Source: Ferruginibacter sp. | GTDB lineage: Bacteria; Bacteroidota; Bacteroidia; Chitinophagales; Chitinophagaceae | Length of the DNA stretch: 64,000 nt | Assembly: GCA_025350645.1 (NCBI GenBank) | Contig: JANXXM010000029.1 | Coordinates: 30,037-94,036 of the forward strand | Direction: 5' to 3' | Shown: in pieces, positions 35,193 through 45,717 of the stretch | Layout of the letters: each line of letters starts with the position of its first letter | How positions within the stretch are numbered: the first letter of the stretch is position 1 | Translations under genes and position numbers: made by a program | The notes under the pieces: model-generated | The model's input: only the letters and a program-made list of their open reading frames with translations | Database searches by the model: none | What the model was told of the DNA's origin: nothing

Positions 35193-35915
35193 TTAAAACT
35201 TTGGTAATTCCATGGGTATTTCTATAGCCAGTAATTCCGCAGGTTGCAAAGCCGTAATATTAAATGAATCTGTTTCTGAAATACCTACAGCATCCCTTTT
35301 TTGATATTTAATGCCGTTTATTTCTACAGATCCGCTTATAACAACCAGGTAAACACCATTTCCTGCAAAAGCATTTTCGTACTGCAGTATTTTTCCTTCA
35401 TTTAAATTAGTTAATGAAAATCTTGCATCCTGGTTTATCCAAAGCGCATTATCTTCTTCTCTTGGCGATACAACTACCTGCCATTTATTTTCTCTTGCAG
35501 TTACATTAAAACTACGCTGGTCATATCTTGGTGCTATATTTCTTTTTTTAGGAAATATCCATGTTTGAAACAGCGTTACTTCTTCAATAGCAGATTCGTT
35601 TGCCTCAGAATGTTCAACCCCGGTACCAGCACTCATTATCTGTACATCGCCGGCTTTTATAATGCCCTGCCCTCCCGTACTGTCTTTATGTTTTAATGCA
35701 CCCGTAAAGGGTATAGTTACTATTTCCATATTGTCATGCGGGTGTGTGGGAAATGCGCCTCCGCCTGCTATCCAGTCATCGTTTAATACTCTTAATGTAC
35801 CAAAATGTATTTTATCTGAATTTCGCCAGCTACCAAAACTAAAATAATGTGCCGGTCTTAGCCAGCCATGATCTGCTGTGCCTCTGTCTGCTGCTTTTGT
35901 TACGATTGTTTTCAT
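35193..35915 (-). CDS. pirin family bicupin protein
   Basis: 240 residues with the pirin N-terminal cupin (LNDDWIAGGGAFPTHPHDNMEIVTI, GVEHSEANES) carrying the His/His/His/Glu metal site (HPHDNxE and EHSE), then a degenerate second cupin (VVISGSVEINGIKYQKRDAVGI). Some members of this YhhW-like group show quercetin dioxygenase activity in vitro; the physiological role is open. Single gene, closed by the terminator at 35137. Confidence 0.9.
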   Translation of the reverse strand: MKTIVTKAADRGTADHGWLRPAHYFSFGSWRNSDKIHFGTLRVLNDDWIAGGGAFPTHPHDNMEIVTIPFTGALKHKDSTGGQGIIKAGDVQIMSAGTGVEHSEANESAIEEVTLFQTWIFPKKRNIAPRYDQRSFNVTARENKWQVVVSPREEDNALWINQDARFSLTNLNEGKILQYENAFAGNGVYLVVISGSVEINGIKYQKRDAVGISETDSFNITALQPAELLAIEIPMELPKF

Positions 35916-36039
35916 GATTGTTTATTTAATGTTTAAACATCAAATAATATGCCTGATGCATTTTGGCATATATGCGAGCAAAATTGCCTGTCACAAATTT
36001 TTAAAAACAAAAATCACAGTTTGCCTACCGCAAATACTA

Positions 36040-36840
36040 TTAATTTAAATGATTAAAATCATCCGCTGTTAAAGCAGTACTTTGATCATCTTCCCTCTCT
36101 TCATTATATTCTATAATAAAGTTGTTTCTGCCTTCGCCAATAAGGATGTGCAAAAATTTCTGTTGTACCATTTCCAGCATATTTAAAAAGATAAATATGG
36201 CATGAATACGATCTTCGCACACTTCAAATATTTTTTCGAAAGAGAGCGTTTTTTCTTTTCTGCTTATATCCAGCATATACGCTCTTACGGTTTCCATACT
36301 GTAGTTGTATTGCACTACCGTATGCACCGGTTTATTATTACGTTCCTTTAATCTTTGTGCTACTCTTTCAAAAGCTTTCATGAGCTTAAACATAGTCACC
36401 GTTTGTATTTCCGTTCCTTCTCCTGCTTCTTCACCAATAATGGCCAGCTCTTTTTGAAGGTTTCCACGTTTTATCATCAGCATGCGTTCTGCTTCCATTT
36501 CAGCCATTTTTGCAGATGCCTCTTTAAACTTTTTATACTCCAGTATTTTATCTATAAGTTCCTGCCGGGGGTCTATTTCATTGCCTGCTGCATCTATCTC
36601 CTTCCTGGGCAAAAGCATCTTAGCCTTTATACGCATGAGGGTACTGATGAATAAAATAAATTCGCTGCTCAGTTCAATATTCAATTTGCCGCTGTCATGA
36701 ATATGGTCTAAAAAATCGTTGGTAATTTTTGTAATAGGAATATTGTATATATCCAATTCATCTCTTTCTATAAAAAAAAGAAGAAGATCAAAAGGACCTT
36801 CAAACTGGTCTAGTTTTATTTGATAGGTTGCTGGGTTCAA
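36040..36840 (-). CDS. scpA: segregation and condensation protein A
   Basis: ScpA is the kleisin that bridges the SMC dimer and recruits ScpB in chromosome segregation. Family signatures: YQIKLDQFEGPFDLLLFFIERDELDIYNIPITKITNDF near the N-terminus, STLMRIKAKMLLPR, and the C-terminal winged-helix region (KTLSFEKIFEVCEDRIHAIFIFLNMLEMVQQK). 266 residues is normal. Start is TTG (no ATG available); scpB and smc are not in the window. Confidence 0.93.
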   Translation of the reverse strand: MNPATYQIKLDQFEGPFDLLLFFIERDELDIYNIPITKITNDFLDHIHDSGKLNIELSSEFILFISTLMRIKAKMLLPRKEIDAAGNEIDPRQELIDKILEYKKFKEASAKMAEMEAERMLMIKRGNLQKELAIIGEEAGEGTEIQTVTMFKLMKAFERVAQRLKERNNKPVHTVVQYNYSMETVRAYMLDISRKEKTLSFEKIFEVCEDRIHAIFIFLNMLEMVQQKFLHILIGEGRNNFIIEYNEEREDDQSTALTADDFNHLN

Positions 36841-36854
36841 TGTTAAAATTTAAA

Positions 36855-36883
36855 TAAAAACTCCCGCAAACTTAGCGGGAGCA
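36855..36883 (-). terminator. terminator after the DUF3078 gene
   Basis: On the minus strand GCTCCCGC...GCGGGAG (stem 36861-36867 / 36875-36881) followed by TTTTTATTT. It separates the DUF3078 gene from scpA. Confidence 0.8.
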
Positions 36884-36920
36884 CAAATGTATAAATTTGT
36901 TTGTAAATGTTTTGAGGTGT

Positions 36921-37799
36921 TTATAGTTTGTAACTAAGTCCTACACCAATAGCATGTTGTAGTTGCAGGCGGCCAATTTCCAAATCATTATACCTTGCAG
37001 TTAAACTTATAGTGGCACCGAGGTATTTATTTACTGTAAAAGTAAAGAGGTTATTCCAATCCATTATTACATTGCCAGGGTTATTGAGGTAATCTGAATA
37101 GGCAGTAGCAACAGATTTATAATTTACATTTTTACCCAGGTCATAATTTAAATTTACCTGTACAAAAGCTCCCAAACCAAAGTTTACCTTTTTTCCGGAA
37201 TCTACACCAAAGGCAGATATTGGCTTTAAGCTATTAGCAAGTTTTGTGGTAAGGTTTGCCATAAGCGGCGATGCCAGCATAGAAAAATGGGCATTGGGCT
37301 TATACAATAATCCCGGACCAAGTTTTATATAACCTGGGGTCATAAAATAGCTTTCAAACTGGCTCTCTACGCTAAAATAGCCGGCATAACTCCAGTTTTT
37401 GCTAAACTTTTTTCCATAAGTAGAATTAAAGTTGAAGTAATCATCGTTTTTTAAAAATTTATTGCCCGTAGAAGTAGCACTTGCTACACCATACCTAGCC
37501 CTAAATGAATTTAACCAGGTAGTTTTTCCCTGCAGTCTGTCAAAATTATAATCTATTATGCCTTTTATTCCAACGGCTTGTTTCTCTCCGCCTTTTATCC
37601 AATAATCGTTTCTGCCCGCTTCGTTTATAGATAAATTGATGGTACCTGCTTTTATCCATCCTTCTTTCATCTCTTTCTTTTCTGCTGTTAATTTTGCTGC
37701 TGCTTCGTCTGCTGCTTTTTTGGCTTCATCAGAGGTGGTTTGGGCTTTTACGGTAGTAAGTATGCACAGCAAGAGCAATACTGTAAGGGTTTTTTTCAT
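36921..37799 (-). CDS. DUF3078 outer-membrane-like protein
   Basis: 292 residues: signal peptide (about 1-20, LLLLCILTTVKAQ), an Ala/Lys-rich segment, then alternating-polarity strands typical of a small beta-barrel (GTINLSINEAGRNDYWIKGGEKQAVGIKGIIDYNF, WLNSFRARYGVA, ending AIGVGLSYKL). DUF3078 is a Bacteroidota family; the C-terminal aromatic/Leu ending fits an outer-membrane protein. No function known. Flanked by terminators, so monocistronic. Confidence 0.88.
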   Translation of the reverse strand: MKKTLTVLLLLCILTTVKAQTTSDEAKKAADEAAAKLTAEKKEMKEGWIKAGTINLSINEAGRNDYWIKGGEKQAVGIKGIIDYNFDRLQGKTTWLNSFRARYGVASATSTGNKFLKNDDYFNFNSTYGKKFSKNWSYAGYFSVESQFESYFMTPGYIKLGPGLLYKPNAHFSMLASPLMANLTTKLANSLKPISAFGVDSGKKVNFGLGAFVQVNLNYDLGKNVNYKSVATAYSDYLNNPGNVIMDWNNLFTFTVNKYLGATISLTARYNDLEIGRLQLQHAIGVGLSYKL

Positions 37800-37831
37800 G
37801 TTGGTTGTAGATTTTTAAAGTATAAAATAAT

Positions 37832-37860
37832 GGCTGCCATAGTAATTAATTATGACAGCC
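37832..37860 (-). terminator. terminator after mscL
   Basis: Inverted repeat GGCTGCCATA / TATGACAGCC (one G-T pair) with a long loop; on the minus strand it is followed by ATTATTTTAT. A reasonable terminator for mscL. Confidence 0.55.
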
Positions 37861-37883
37861 GGGTAATGATATTTTAAAACAAT

Positions 37884-38252
37884 TTATTTTTTTAGACTAT
37901 CTCTTATTTCTGCAAGTAATGCCTCCGTTGCAGTTGGAGGAGCGGGTGCAGCCACTGTATTCTTTTTTGCAGAATTGATAGCTTTAATAACCGCAAATAA
38001 TGCAATAGCAACCATTAAAAATTTAATAATGGCAGATAAAAACTTACCATACAATACTCCATTCCAGCTTAGTTGCTCTATATTTTCTGCATGAGCCATT
38101 TTTAAAGCAGGACTTAAAATAAGTGGTGTAATAATATCTTCTACCAGCGAAGTAATGATAGCACCAAAAGCGGCACCAATAATAACAGCTACTGCAAGGT
38201 CAACAATATTGCCCTTCATAGCAAAATCTTTAAATTCTTTTACGAAACTCAT
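37884..38252 (-). CDS. mscL: large-conductance mechanosensitive channel
   Basis: MscL opens under membrane tension to release solutes during osmotic downshock. FVKEFKDFAMKGNIVDLAVAVIIGAAFGAIITSLVEDIITPLI is the N-terminal amphipathic helix plus TM1, followed by a periplasmic loop, TM2 (about 68-90) and a cytoplasmic helix ending LLAEIRDSLKK. 122 residues is a little short but complete. Confidence 0.96.
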   Translation of the reverse strand: MSFVKEFKDFAMKGNIVDLAVAVIIGAAFGAIITSLVEDIITPLILSPALKMAHAENIEQLSWNGVLYGKFLSAIIKFLMVAIALFAVIKAINSAKKNTVAAPAPPTATEALLAEIRDSLKK

Positions 38253-38354
38253 AGTATTAAATTTTAGGTTAGCCCCAAAGAAAAGAAAATTATATTAAAA
38301 AAACATATTCATCATATAAAATAATATTCGTCACTTTTGCACAAATCTATTTTT

Positions 38355-39248
38355 TTGAACAATAAGTTTTTTAACTGGCTCCTTTTTATTGGTTTATCAT
38401 TTATATGGGGCAGTAGTTTTATACTAATGAAAAAAGGCCTGGTAAGTCTTACGGCCTACCAAGTAGCTTCCATAAGAATATTATCATCGGGCATAATATT
38501 ATTGCCGGTTGCTTTAAAAAACTTTACCAGTATACCCAAAAAAAAGCGGCTTGTACTTTTTTTATCCGGGGTGCAGGGTAGTTTGTTACCAGCCTATTTA
38601 TTTTGTGTGGCAGAGGAACATATTGATAGTGCACTGGCAGGAACATTGAATGCCCTTACGCCGGTCTTTGTAATTATTGCCGGAGCTGTAATTTTTAAAA
38701 CCAATGCATCATCCAATAAAATAGCTGGCATTGCCGTTTCGCTTGCCGGGAGTATTTTATTATTTTTTGCACAACCAGGTTTTCATGAAAACAGTAATAT
38801 TATGTTTGTATTGCTGGTGGTAATAGCCACTATGTTTTATGGTATAAATGTAAATATGGTGGGTAAATATCTTGGCGGTATACCCTCATTGCATATTGCT
38901 GCTTTATCTCTTACCCTTGTATCTTTACCTGCCTTGGCGGTGCTATATTTTACAGGCTATTTTAATACTGCACTTACAACACCTGCAATACTTACAGCAA
39001 CTGCTTACAGTGCCTTGCTGGGTATAATGGGCACCGCTATGGCAACAGTATTATTTTATATTTTGCTAAAAAGAGCAGGAACTATTTTTGCCAGCATGGT
39101 TACGTATGGCATACCCGTAGTAGCAGTAATATGGGGCGTAATGTATAAAGAAGAAGTAGGCTGGAAGCAGGCTGTATGCCTTTGTATTATTTTAATGGGC
39201 GTGCGTATTGCTAATAGGAGCAGCGTTAAAAATTATAATGGATCTTAA
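38355..39248 (+). CDS. DMT superfamily transporter (EamA)
   Basis: About ten membrane segments in two EamA repeats (GLSFIWGSSFILMKKGL, AGTLNALTPVFVIIAGAVIF; second repeat GTAMATVLFYILLKRAGTIFASMVTYGIPVVAVIWGVM). DMT proteins export metabolites such as amino acids or drugs. The ORF-track TTG at 38337 overlaps a one-mismatch -7 box (CACTTTTG), so the in-frame TTG at 38355 (reading MNNKFFNWLLF) is preferred. There is no ATG in the N-terminal region. Confidence 0.88.
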   Translation: MNNKFFNWLLFIGLSFIWGSSFILMKKGLVSLTAYQVASIRILSSGIILLPVALKNFTSIPKKKRLVLFLSGVQGSLLPAYLFCVAEEHIDSALAGTLNALTPVFVIIAGAVIFKTNASSNKIAGIAVSLAGSILLFFAQPGFHENSNIMFVLLVVIATMFYGINVNMVGKYLGGIPSLHIAALSLTLVSLPALAVLYFTGYFNTALTTPAILTATAYSALLGIMGTAMATVLFYILLKRAGTIFASMVTYGIPVVAVIWGVMYKEEVGWKQAVCLCIILMGVRIANRSSVKNYNGS

Positions 39249-39622
39249 TTAAATATTATTTTCTTTTTTTGCCCAAGTTTTTTATCAAAAAAAATAATTT
39301 CTTTTTTACTATCGTTTATGAGTGCATTGCTGCCTAATAATGCTTCTCCTTTCTTATTGTAAAAATGCAGGTGAAGGGTATCGCCGCTTTTTGTATAGGT
39401 GCCGGGATAGCGGGTATTTTTGAGGCTGTCAAACAACTGCATGTAAAATTCAAAAAAGTTGTTTTCTTTTATTACAAAATAGGAGTCATTCATATCTGCA
39501 ATGGCTTTGTAAGTGCTTACAGATGCAGAAGTATTGAAGAGCGGTTTATCTTTTTTAAATTGTTGGGAACTGCTGCATGCTACTAAAAAGAATAAAAAAA
39601 AGAGAGGGAATAAAACTTTCAT
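39245..39622 (-). CDS. small hypothetical lipoprotein
   Basis: 125 residues with a lipoprotein signal ending FLVAC (Cys16, followed by SSSQ). The mature part has no recognised domain; NFFEFYMQLFDSLKNTRYPGTYTKSGDTLHLHFYNKKGE suggests a small beta-rich fold. Its 3' end overlaps the DMT transporter stop by 4 bases on the opposite strand. Confidence 0.75.
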   Translation of the reverse strand: MKVLFPLFFLFFLVACSSSQQFKKDKPLFNTSASVSTYKAIADMNDSYFVIKENNFFEFYMQLFDSLKNTRYPGTYTKSGDTLHLHFYNKKGEALLGSNALINDSKKEIIFFDKKLGQKKKIIFN

Positions 39623-39672
39623 TGTGTATGCTATTGTAATACGAAGTAAGTTATTTTTTTTGTTTTAAATGA

Positions 39673-39880
39673 ATGCAAAGATTATTAGACTATTACACGG
39701 AGAGAGGTATAGAAAATATTTTTTCTCCGGAGAATAGATTTCATTGATGTAGATATACATTTTACGGATGCATGTATTGCAGGAAAAGATGAAGTATTAG
39801 CTATTGTAGAAAGGAGCGTCGCCAATGCTGTTGCTTATAGCTGGTCCTTTGCCCGGACAATAAAAATATCCTCTTTCTAA
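39673..39880 (+). pseudogene. possible frameshifted small ORF remnant
   Basis: An ATG frame (MQRLLDYYTERGIENIFSPE) stops at 39747, and the +1 frame continues with protein-like sequence (FIDVDIHFTDACIAGKDEV, LAIVERSVANAVAYSWSF) to a stop at 39878-39880. The composition looks coding, but I do not recognise a family. A single indel would join the two. Could be chance. Confidence 0.25.
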
Positions 39881-39905
39881 ATTTTTATATACAATCCTCA
39901 AACCC

Positions 39906-39913
39906 TACCTTTG
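39906..39913 (+). promoter_or_regulatory. Bacteroidota -7 box for atpD
   Basis: TACCTTTG, a full TAnnTTTG match, 39 bases upstream of the atpD ATG. Confidence 0.5.
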
Positions 39914-39946
39914 CGGCAAAATTACATACCTTATATATTTTAATAA

Positions 39947-41458
<1,512 letters not shown>

Positions 41459-41463
41459 AAGCA

Positions 41464-41576
41464 AGACATAAGAAATATTAGTATCAAAACACAAGACAAA
41501 TACTTTATTATTTGAAAAATATTAGATACGGCTGGGCTTTTAGTTTTATGTCTTAGATCTAATATCTAATATCTAA
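41464..41576. repeat. repeat-rich spacer between atpD and atpC
   Basis: Contains AGACATAA (41464-41471) with its complement TTATGTCT (41546-41553), and ATATTAG/CTAATAT pairs. The right end, TCTTAGATCTAATATCTAAT, belongs to the TTAGAT-type family also seen at 1143, 28638 and 49828. Confidence 0.45.
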
Positions 41577-41579
41577 AAA

Positions 41580-41831
41580 ATGACGTTAGAAATATTAACA
41601 CCCGAAAAAAAAATATTTAGTGGCGAAATCTATGGCGTGCAACTGCCCGGCATTAATGGTTTGTTTGAAGTACTAGACCGGCATGCACCGCTAGTGAGTG
41701 CTTTAAAAAACGGCAAACTAAAAATATTAAAAGATAAAAATAATACAGATTCCTATACCATACAAAGTGGTTTTGTAGAAGTATTGAATAACAAAACTAC
41801 TGTATTGGTAGAAGGGGCAGTAGAAAATTAA
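41580..41831 (+). CDS. atpC: F1F0 ATP synthase epsilon subunit (N-terminal domain form)
   Basis: 83 residues: only the beta-sandwich domain (LEILTPEKKIFSGEIYGVQLPGINGLFEVLDRHAPLVSALKNG, SGFVEVLNNKTTVLVEGA). The C-terminal helical hairpin that inhibits ATP hydrolysis in other bacteria is absent, as is usual in Bacteroidota. It starts 121 bases after atpD. Confidence 0.93.
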   Translation: MTLEILTPEKKIFSGEIYGVQLPGINGLFEVLDRHAPLVSALKNGKLKILKDKNNTDSYTIQSGFVEVLNNKTTVLVEGAVEN

Positions 41832-41996
41832 AAGCCAATAGTTTTAATAAGAACGAAAAAGCCTTTTGGGCGTTATTATCGTAAAATAGTCTTACTAACC
41901 GAAATGATATAGGCGGTACGGAAAACAAATCGTACACAATTATTTTGAAGAAGAATAAACCCTTTTTTTACCTTAAAAGTGGTTACAACAAATAAT

Positions 41997-43520
41997 CTAA
42001 GGAATAAAACTTGCATTATTATTCGATGATTCAAATAAAATTCTAATAGATACATCCATCACTTGCGATGCTCCTTCCTGTTTTCCTGGTGTCCATCGTG
42101 GCATGGTACGGATAAATTTTTCTATAATTTCATCGCAGCCATATCCAACAACTTTTGAGAGTGTTATATCAGCTATATTTCCTTTAGCGTCTACCGTAAA
42201 TTTTACTACCACACTTCCCTGGAGGTTATTTTCTACAGCTTCATCCGTCATGTGCAGCCTGCTGTTAAAATATTTTTTCATGGCTGCTTCACCGCCGGGG
42301 AAAGAGGGTCTTTGAATAACCGCATTTTCTGTAGATGTTTTAGTTGATTTTGGAATATTTATCGTATTTATATTTTGTAAAGGAAATGTATTTACAATTT
42401 GCGGTGCTGCAATGGATAGTAGTGTTTGTGGATTTGCAAGGTGAGCATTAAGTTTTGGAGTGCTATTGCCGGCAATATTATTTTGCGCAAGGTTATCTTC
42501 CTGTTTTATTACATCATCTTTTTTTACCAGTAAAGAACCTTCTTTTAATTTATTATTCACCAGCACTTTTAATGCATAGTTTTTATCATTAGACGACATT
42601 GATGTAGCTGTAGCACTTAACTTATTATCTGTACCGGTATAAGCCACTGTGCGATATTCATTTATTTGCTCTGCTGTTTCTCCATTTTTTTTATTTAACT
42701 CCTTATTGTTCGCCGGCATTTGATAAGGAGAACTCAGTGTTTTCTCTGCTGTGGTAGAGGATAATTTTATAAAAGCAATTATGCCACCAATAAGTAAAAA
42801 AGGAAGAATATACATCAGCATTCTGTACCCATTGAGTGGGGGAAATTGAAATGTAGTAAAATTAAAAAACTTCTTTGCCTGTCTTTTTTTATCTTCTACA
42901 AGCTCGAGCGTTTTGCCATAAAATGAAGTATCTATTGCGGTGCTCAACTGCAGTGCAGGATATGCCGAAAAATTTTTTTCTTTACTGCTGTATTTTGTGG
43001 ATGGTGAAAAATAATATGGATCTGCTGTATTAAGAAAAACTTCTGCATCTTCTTTTTTTTGGGTTGAGGCTATTACATTTTCAAAAGCATATTCCTGCGG
43101 TATAGAAAAAAAATCCTGTAGTTTTTGTTTTGCGTTGCAAAATTCTATGTTGTAAATATCCGCTATAACTTTTTCGTATTTAGCAGCAGTTTTGTACAAC
43201 TCTATAATAGTATTGGCTTTTCCGTTAGAAAAATGTACGGGCAAATTTACTTTTAATACCTTGTTGTAATTGGTACTTTTTAAAGCGTATTCAACGCTGT
43301 ATTTTAAAACGGCGTTATCGGGATTATATACAAAGCCAATATCTTTTAACTGTATAAATTTCCATTGATTATCATACACCAAAAAATTAAATACTGCCAT
43401 CTGTGAAGATGGTTTTACAAAAAAACTACCTGCATTTTCTGTCTCTGAAAAATTAAACACCGCATCACCTAATTTTTGCAACAGCGACGTTTGTAATGTT
43501 TGAAAATTCTGGTGTAGCAT
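41997..43520 (-). CDS. TonB C-terminal domain protein with unknown N-terminal cytoplasmic domain
   Basis: 507 residues. Residues 1-230 form an unrecognised soluble domain. One membrane helix follows at about 236-255 (MLMYILPFLLIGGIIAFIKL), then a low-complexity periplasmic spacer. The C-terminus from about 405 matches the TonB energy-transducer domain (PSFPGGEAAMKKYFNSRL, NLQGSVVVKFTVDAKGNIADITL, GYGCDEIIEKFIRTMPRWTPGKQEG). Normal TonB has its helix at the N-terminus; here a large cytoplasmic part precedes it. It follows the coiled-coil gene by 13 bases. Confidence 0.8.
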   Translation of the reverse strand: MLHQNFQTLQTSLLQKLGDAVFNFSETENAGSFFVKPSSQMAVFNFLVYDNQWKFIQLKDIGFVYNPDNAVLKYSVEYALKSTNYNKVLKVNLPVHFSNGKANTIIELYKTAAKYEKVIADIYNIEFCNAKQKLQDFFSIPQEYAFENVIASTQKKEDAEVFLNTADPYYFSPSTKYSSKEKNFSAYPALQLSTAIDTSFYGKTLELVEDKKRQAKKFFNFTTFQFPPLNGYRMLMYILPFLLIGGIIAFIKLSSTTAEKTLSSPYQMPANNKELNKKNGETAEQINEYRTVAYTGTDNKLSATATSMSSNDKNYALKVLVNNKLKEGSLLVKKDDVIKQEDNLAQNNIAGNSTPKLNAHLANPQTLLSIAAPQIVNTFPLQNINTINIPKSTKTSTENAVIQRPSFPGGEAAMKKYFNSRLHMTDEAVENNLQGSVVVKFTVDAKGNIADITLSKVVGYGCDEIIEKFIRTMPRWTPGKQEGASQVMDVSIRILFESSNNNASFIP

Positions 43521-43533
43521 TGCTGTGTGTTGT

Positions 43534-44913
43534 TTATCGAATTTGCCCGTTGTTGTTTACAATAAAAGTTTCCTCTTCGGTTTTATCAAGCTGTGGATAT
43601 AAACTTAAAAACTGACTTTCCAGGTCTTTTACGGCATAGAACATTTCTTTGTATTTACTCTCCCTGGCAGAAACTTCCTGCAAAAAATTGTCTTTTTGCT
43701 GAAGATCAGTTTGCAATATTTCTATATTTTTTTTCAGCTTGCCAATCGTCATTTCCAGATCATACAGAGCAGTTTCCTTTTCTTTAGATACCTCCTGTAG
43801 GGATAAGAATGCAGTATTTCGCTCATCTTCTAATTGCTCCACGAGGCGCTGGGCATGCAACATTTCCCGGGTCATTTCTGCACACTTTATTTCCAGTTCA
43901 TTTTTCTCCTCATTTATTTTGTTGAGTTGCACGCACGTATTTTCATCCATTTTAATTTTGTCATCATGCAGTGCAAGCAGTTTTTCTTTTAGTGCTTCGT
44001 TTTCTGATACTGCCTGCTCATAAGGATAACTAGTTTCCAGCGTAGTGGAAAGGTGTTCTTTAAAATTATTAATGACGTCATTCATCCTTTCTACATCGGA
44101 GCGTATATTCTTTATGTTTTCTGAACTTTCTCTATGAGAATTTTTAAAGGTTTCTACACCAGAGTACATATTGTTTCTAAGCTCTTCCGTTTGCTGCCGG
44201 TATTGCTCAGCCTTTGTTTCCGCATTTGCAAGTTTTTCTGTAAATGCAATTTCTATTTTATATATAGCTTCCTTATGAGATTGGGTTGTTTGTAATAACT
44301 CATCTTTAGCAGTATTATGTGCCGCAATAAGCGCATCTGCATCCAGCATACTCTTTTCTTTTTCTGCCTGCAGCAGGCCTATTTTATTTTGTAATTCCTT
44401 CAGCAGAATTTCGTTATCCTCATTATTATTACTGTTGTAGGAATTGGAATTGCGTGCATCATTTATATCTTGGCTATGCTGCTGTAAATCATTTATTGTT
44501 TTTTCCTGTAGCGCAATCCGCTCGTTAAGGGTGTCTAATATTTGTTCATAAACATTACCCTGATTTGCTGTATTGTATGCAGGTGCCGGATATTGTTTTT
44601 GGCTTTCTATCTGTTTTAGTACCTTGGAATATTGCAACTGAACATTGTAATTCTTCTCCTCCGCATCTTTTAACTCTTCCTGCAGCAGTTTTGTTTCTTC
44701 CTCTTTTTTTATAATTTCTGCACTAAATTTATTCTGCAGTGCATCTATGTTTGTCTGATACTCATTTTCTATATCTTTATCAGCTTTTGATTTTAAAAAA
44801 AATTTCTCAATAACAAATTTTAAGAGGAAGCCTGCAGTAATGCCTGCAATACCAAAAAACAGTAATTGCAGGGTGCTTAGGGTAAGATGAAAACTATTCT
44901 GTAATAAAATCAT
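43534..44913 (-). CDS. membrane-anchored coiled-coil protein
   Basis: 459 residues: an N-terminal membrane helix (about 12-37, LSTLQLLFFGIAGITAGFLLKFVIEKFF) followed by an almost continuous Glu/Lys/Gln-rich coiled coil to about residue 450 (heptad-like ETKLLQEELKDAEEKN, NDVINNFKEHLSTTLE), ending FLSLYPQLDKTEEETFIVNNNG. No enzymatic domain. It resembles SMC/Rad50-type arms only in composition. First gene of a two-gene unit with the TonB-domain protein; together they may form an envelope-spanning or cytoskeletal assembly (inference). Confidence 0.75.
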   Translation of the reverse strand: MILLQNSFHLTLSTLQLLFFGIAGITAGFLLKFVIEKFFLKSKADKDIENEYQTNIDALQNKFSAEIIKKEEETKLLQEELKDAEEKNYNVQLQYSKVLKQIESQKQYPAPAYNTANQGNVYEQILDTLNERIALQEKTINDLQQHSQDINDARNSNSYNSNNNEDNEILLKELQNKIGLLQAEKEKSMLDADALIAAHNTAKDELLQTTQSHKEAIYKIEIAFTEKLANAETKAEQYRQQTEELRNNMYSGVETFKNSHRESSENIKNIRSDVERMNDVINNFKEHLSTTLETSYPYEQAVSENEALKEKLLALHDDKIKMDENTCVQLNKINEEKNELEIKCAEMTREMLHAQRLVEQLEDERNTAFLSLQEVSKEKETALYDLEMTIGKLKKNIEILQTDLQQKDNFLQEVSARESKYKEMFYAVKDLESQFLSLYPQLDKTEEETFIVNNNGQIR

Positions 44914-45536
44914 ATCTGTTTTTTAATTTTTTTAATTAATAATTTAAGCCCAATACCAAAGTATTAACATGCCATACAGGCTATTAATAAAAATTATCAG
45001 TTACAGGCCGGGTATTTTTAGTTATAAATTATAGAACAGTTACACAAATTAAGAAAACAGTAACGTTGGTAAACGTTGTGTTAAGCTAGCAGGCGGTATT
45101 TTTTTTCAATACCACTATTAGTTTTTAAAACATGGCTTAGCATTTAGCAAATATTACACCAAACACTAGTTAAAATTATATTTAGCATTAACTTTTATTT
45201 TTAATAATCCCAAAAAAGCCATTGTATGTTTTGCTTGCTTGCGTAAAAATTCCGTTCATTATTTTATAGTGTAAATAATTAGGCGGACTTTAGCGACTAA
45301 AACTATGCTTACAATTTTAGGCTGAGTTTTAGCTATAGCCACCGTTACATATCCTCATGTAATAAATCACAATTTATTGATAGTAGTTTTTAGAGCATAA
45401 TAAATTTAAACTAATAATAATGCAAAATTTAGGACATGGAGTAACTGTTGGTTTTAATGAATATTGCAATAGTATCTATTTAATTTAATGCAAACATTCA
45501 TTTGTAGAAAGCCTATTTGAAAAACTATTGCTTACC

Positions 45537-45604
45537 GGCTGCGCTTGCTTAGCCGGATATCCTTTTTTGCCTGCTTTTGGGGCAAAAAAGATTGCAGGCG
45601 GGCA
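45537..45604 (+). repeat. structured ~70-bp intergenic repeat, copy 2
   Basis: Reads GGCTGCGCTTGCTTAGCC, then an inner hairpin TTTTTTGCC / GGCAAAAAA, then AAGATTGCAGGCGGGCAG. It is the inverted partner of 26467-26535; the ends are nearly identical and the inner stem differs but still pairs. Confidence 0.75.
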
Positions 45605-45674
45605 GCGGACAATGCTCCTGTATTACCTGCCGGGGAAAGCTCCAAGTTTCTCACCCCAATATTTGCTCAAACCT

Positions 45675-45682
45675 TATCTTTG
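45675..45682 (+). promoter_or_regulatory. Bacteroidota -7 box for sucD
   Basis: TATCTTTG, a full TAnnTTTG match, 35 bases before the ATG at 45718. It supports the shorter sucD start over the ORF-track start at 45577. Confidence 0.55.
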
Positions 45683-45717
45683 CCCAAAATAAAAATTCAT
45701 CACTCATAATTTTTTAC

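Larger units (their letters stand above)
44914..45717. other. 804-base gap: repeat copy 2 and sucD promoter, otherwise no gene seen
   Basis: The largest gap of the window. Both strands lack a protein-like frame; the ORF-track extension of sucD to 45577 runs through the repeat and is rejected. The left two thirds are AT-rich with no clear hairpin or tRNA. Confidence 0.5.

Noticed and set aside
38337-38354. TTG start of the DMT transporter
   Set aside because: The codon is inside a -7-like box (CACTTTTG); the in-frame TTG at 38355 fits better.
45577-45717. ORF-track extension of sucD (47 residues before MSVLVNK)
   Set aside because: It runs through the 3' part of the structured repeat and over the -7 box TATCTTTG; the ATG at 45718 gives the family length.
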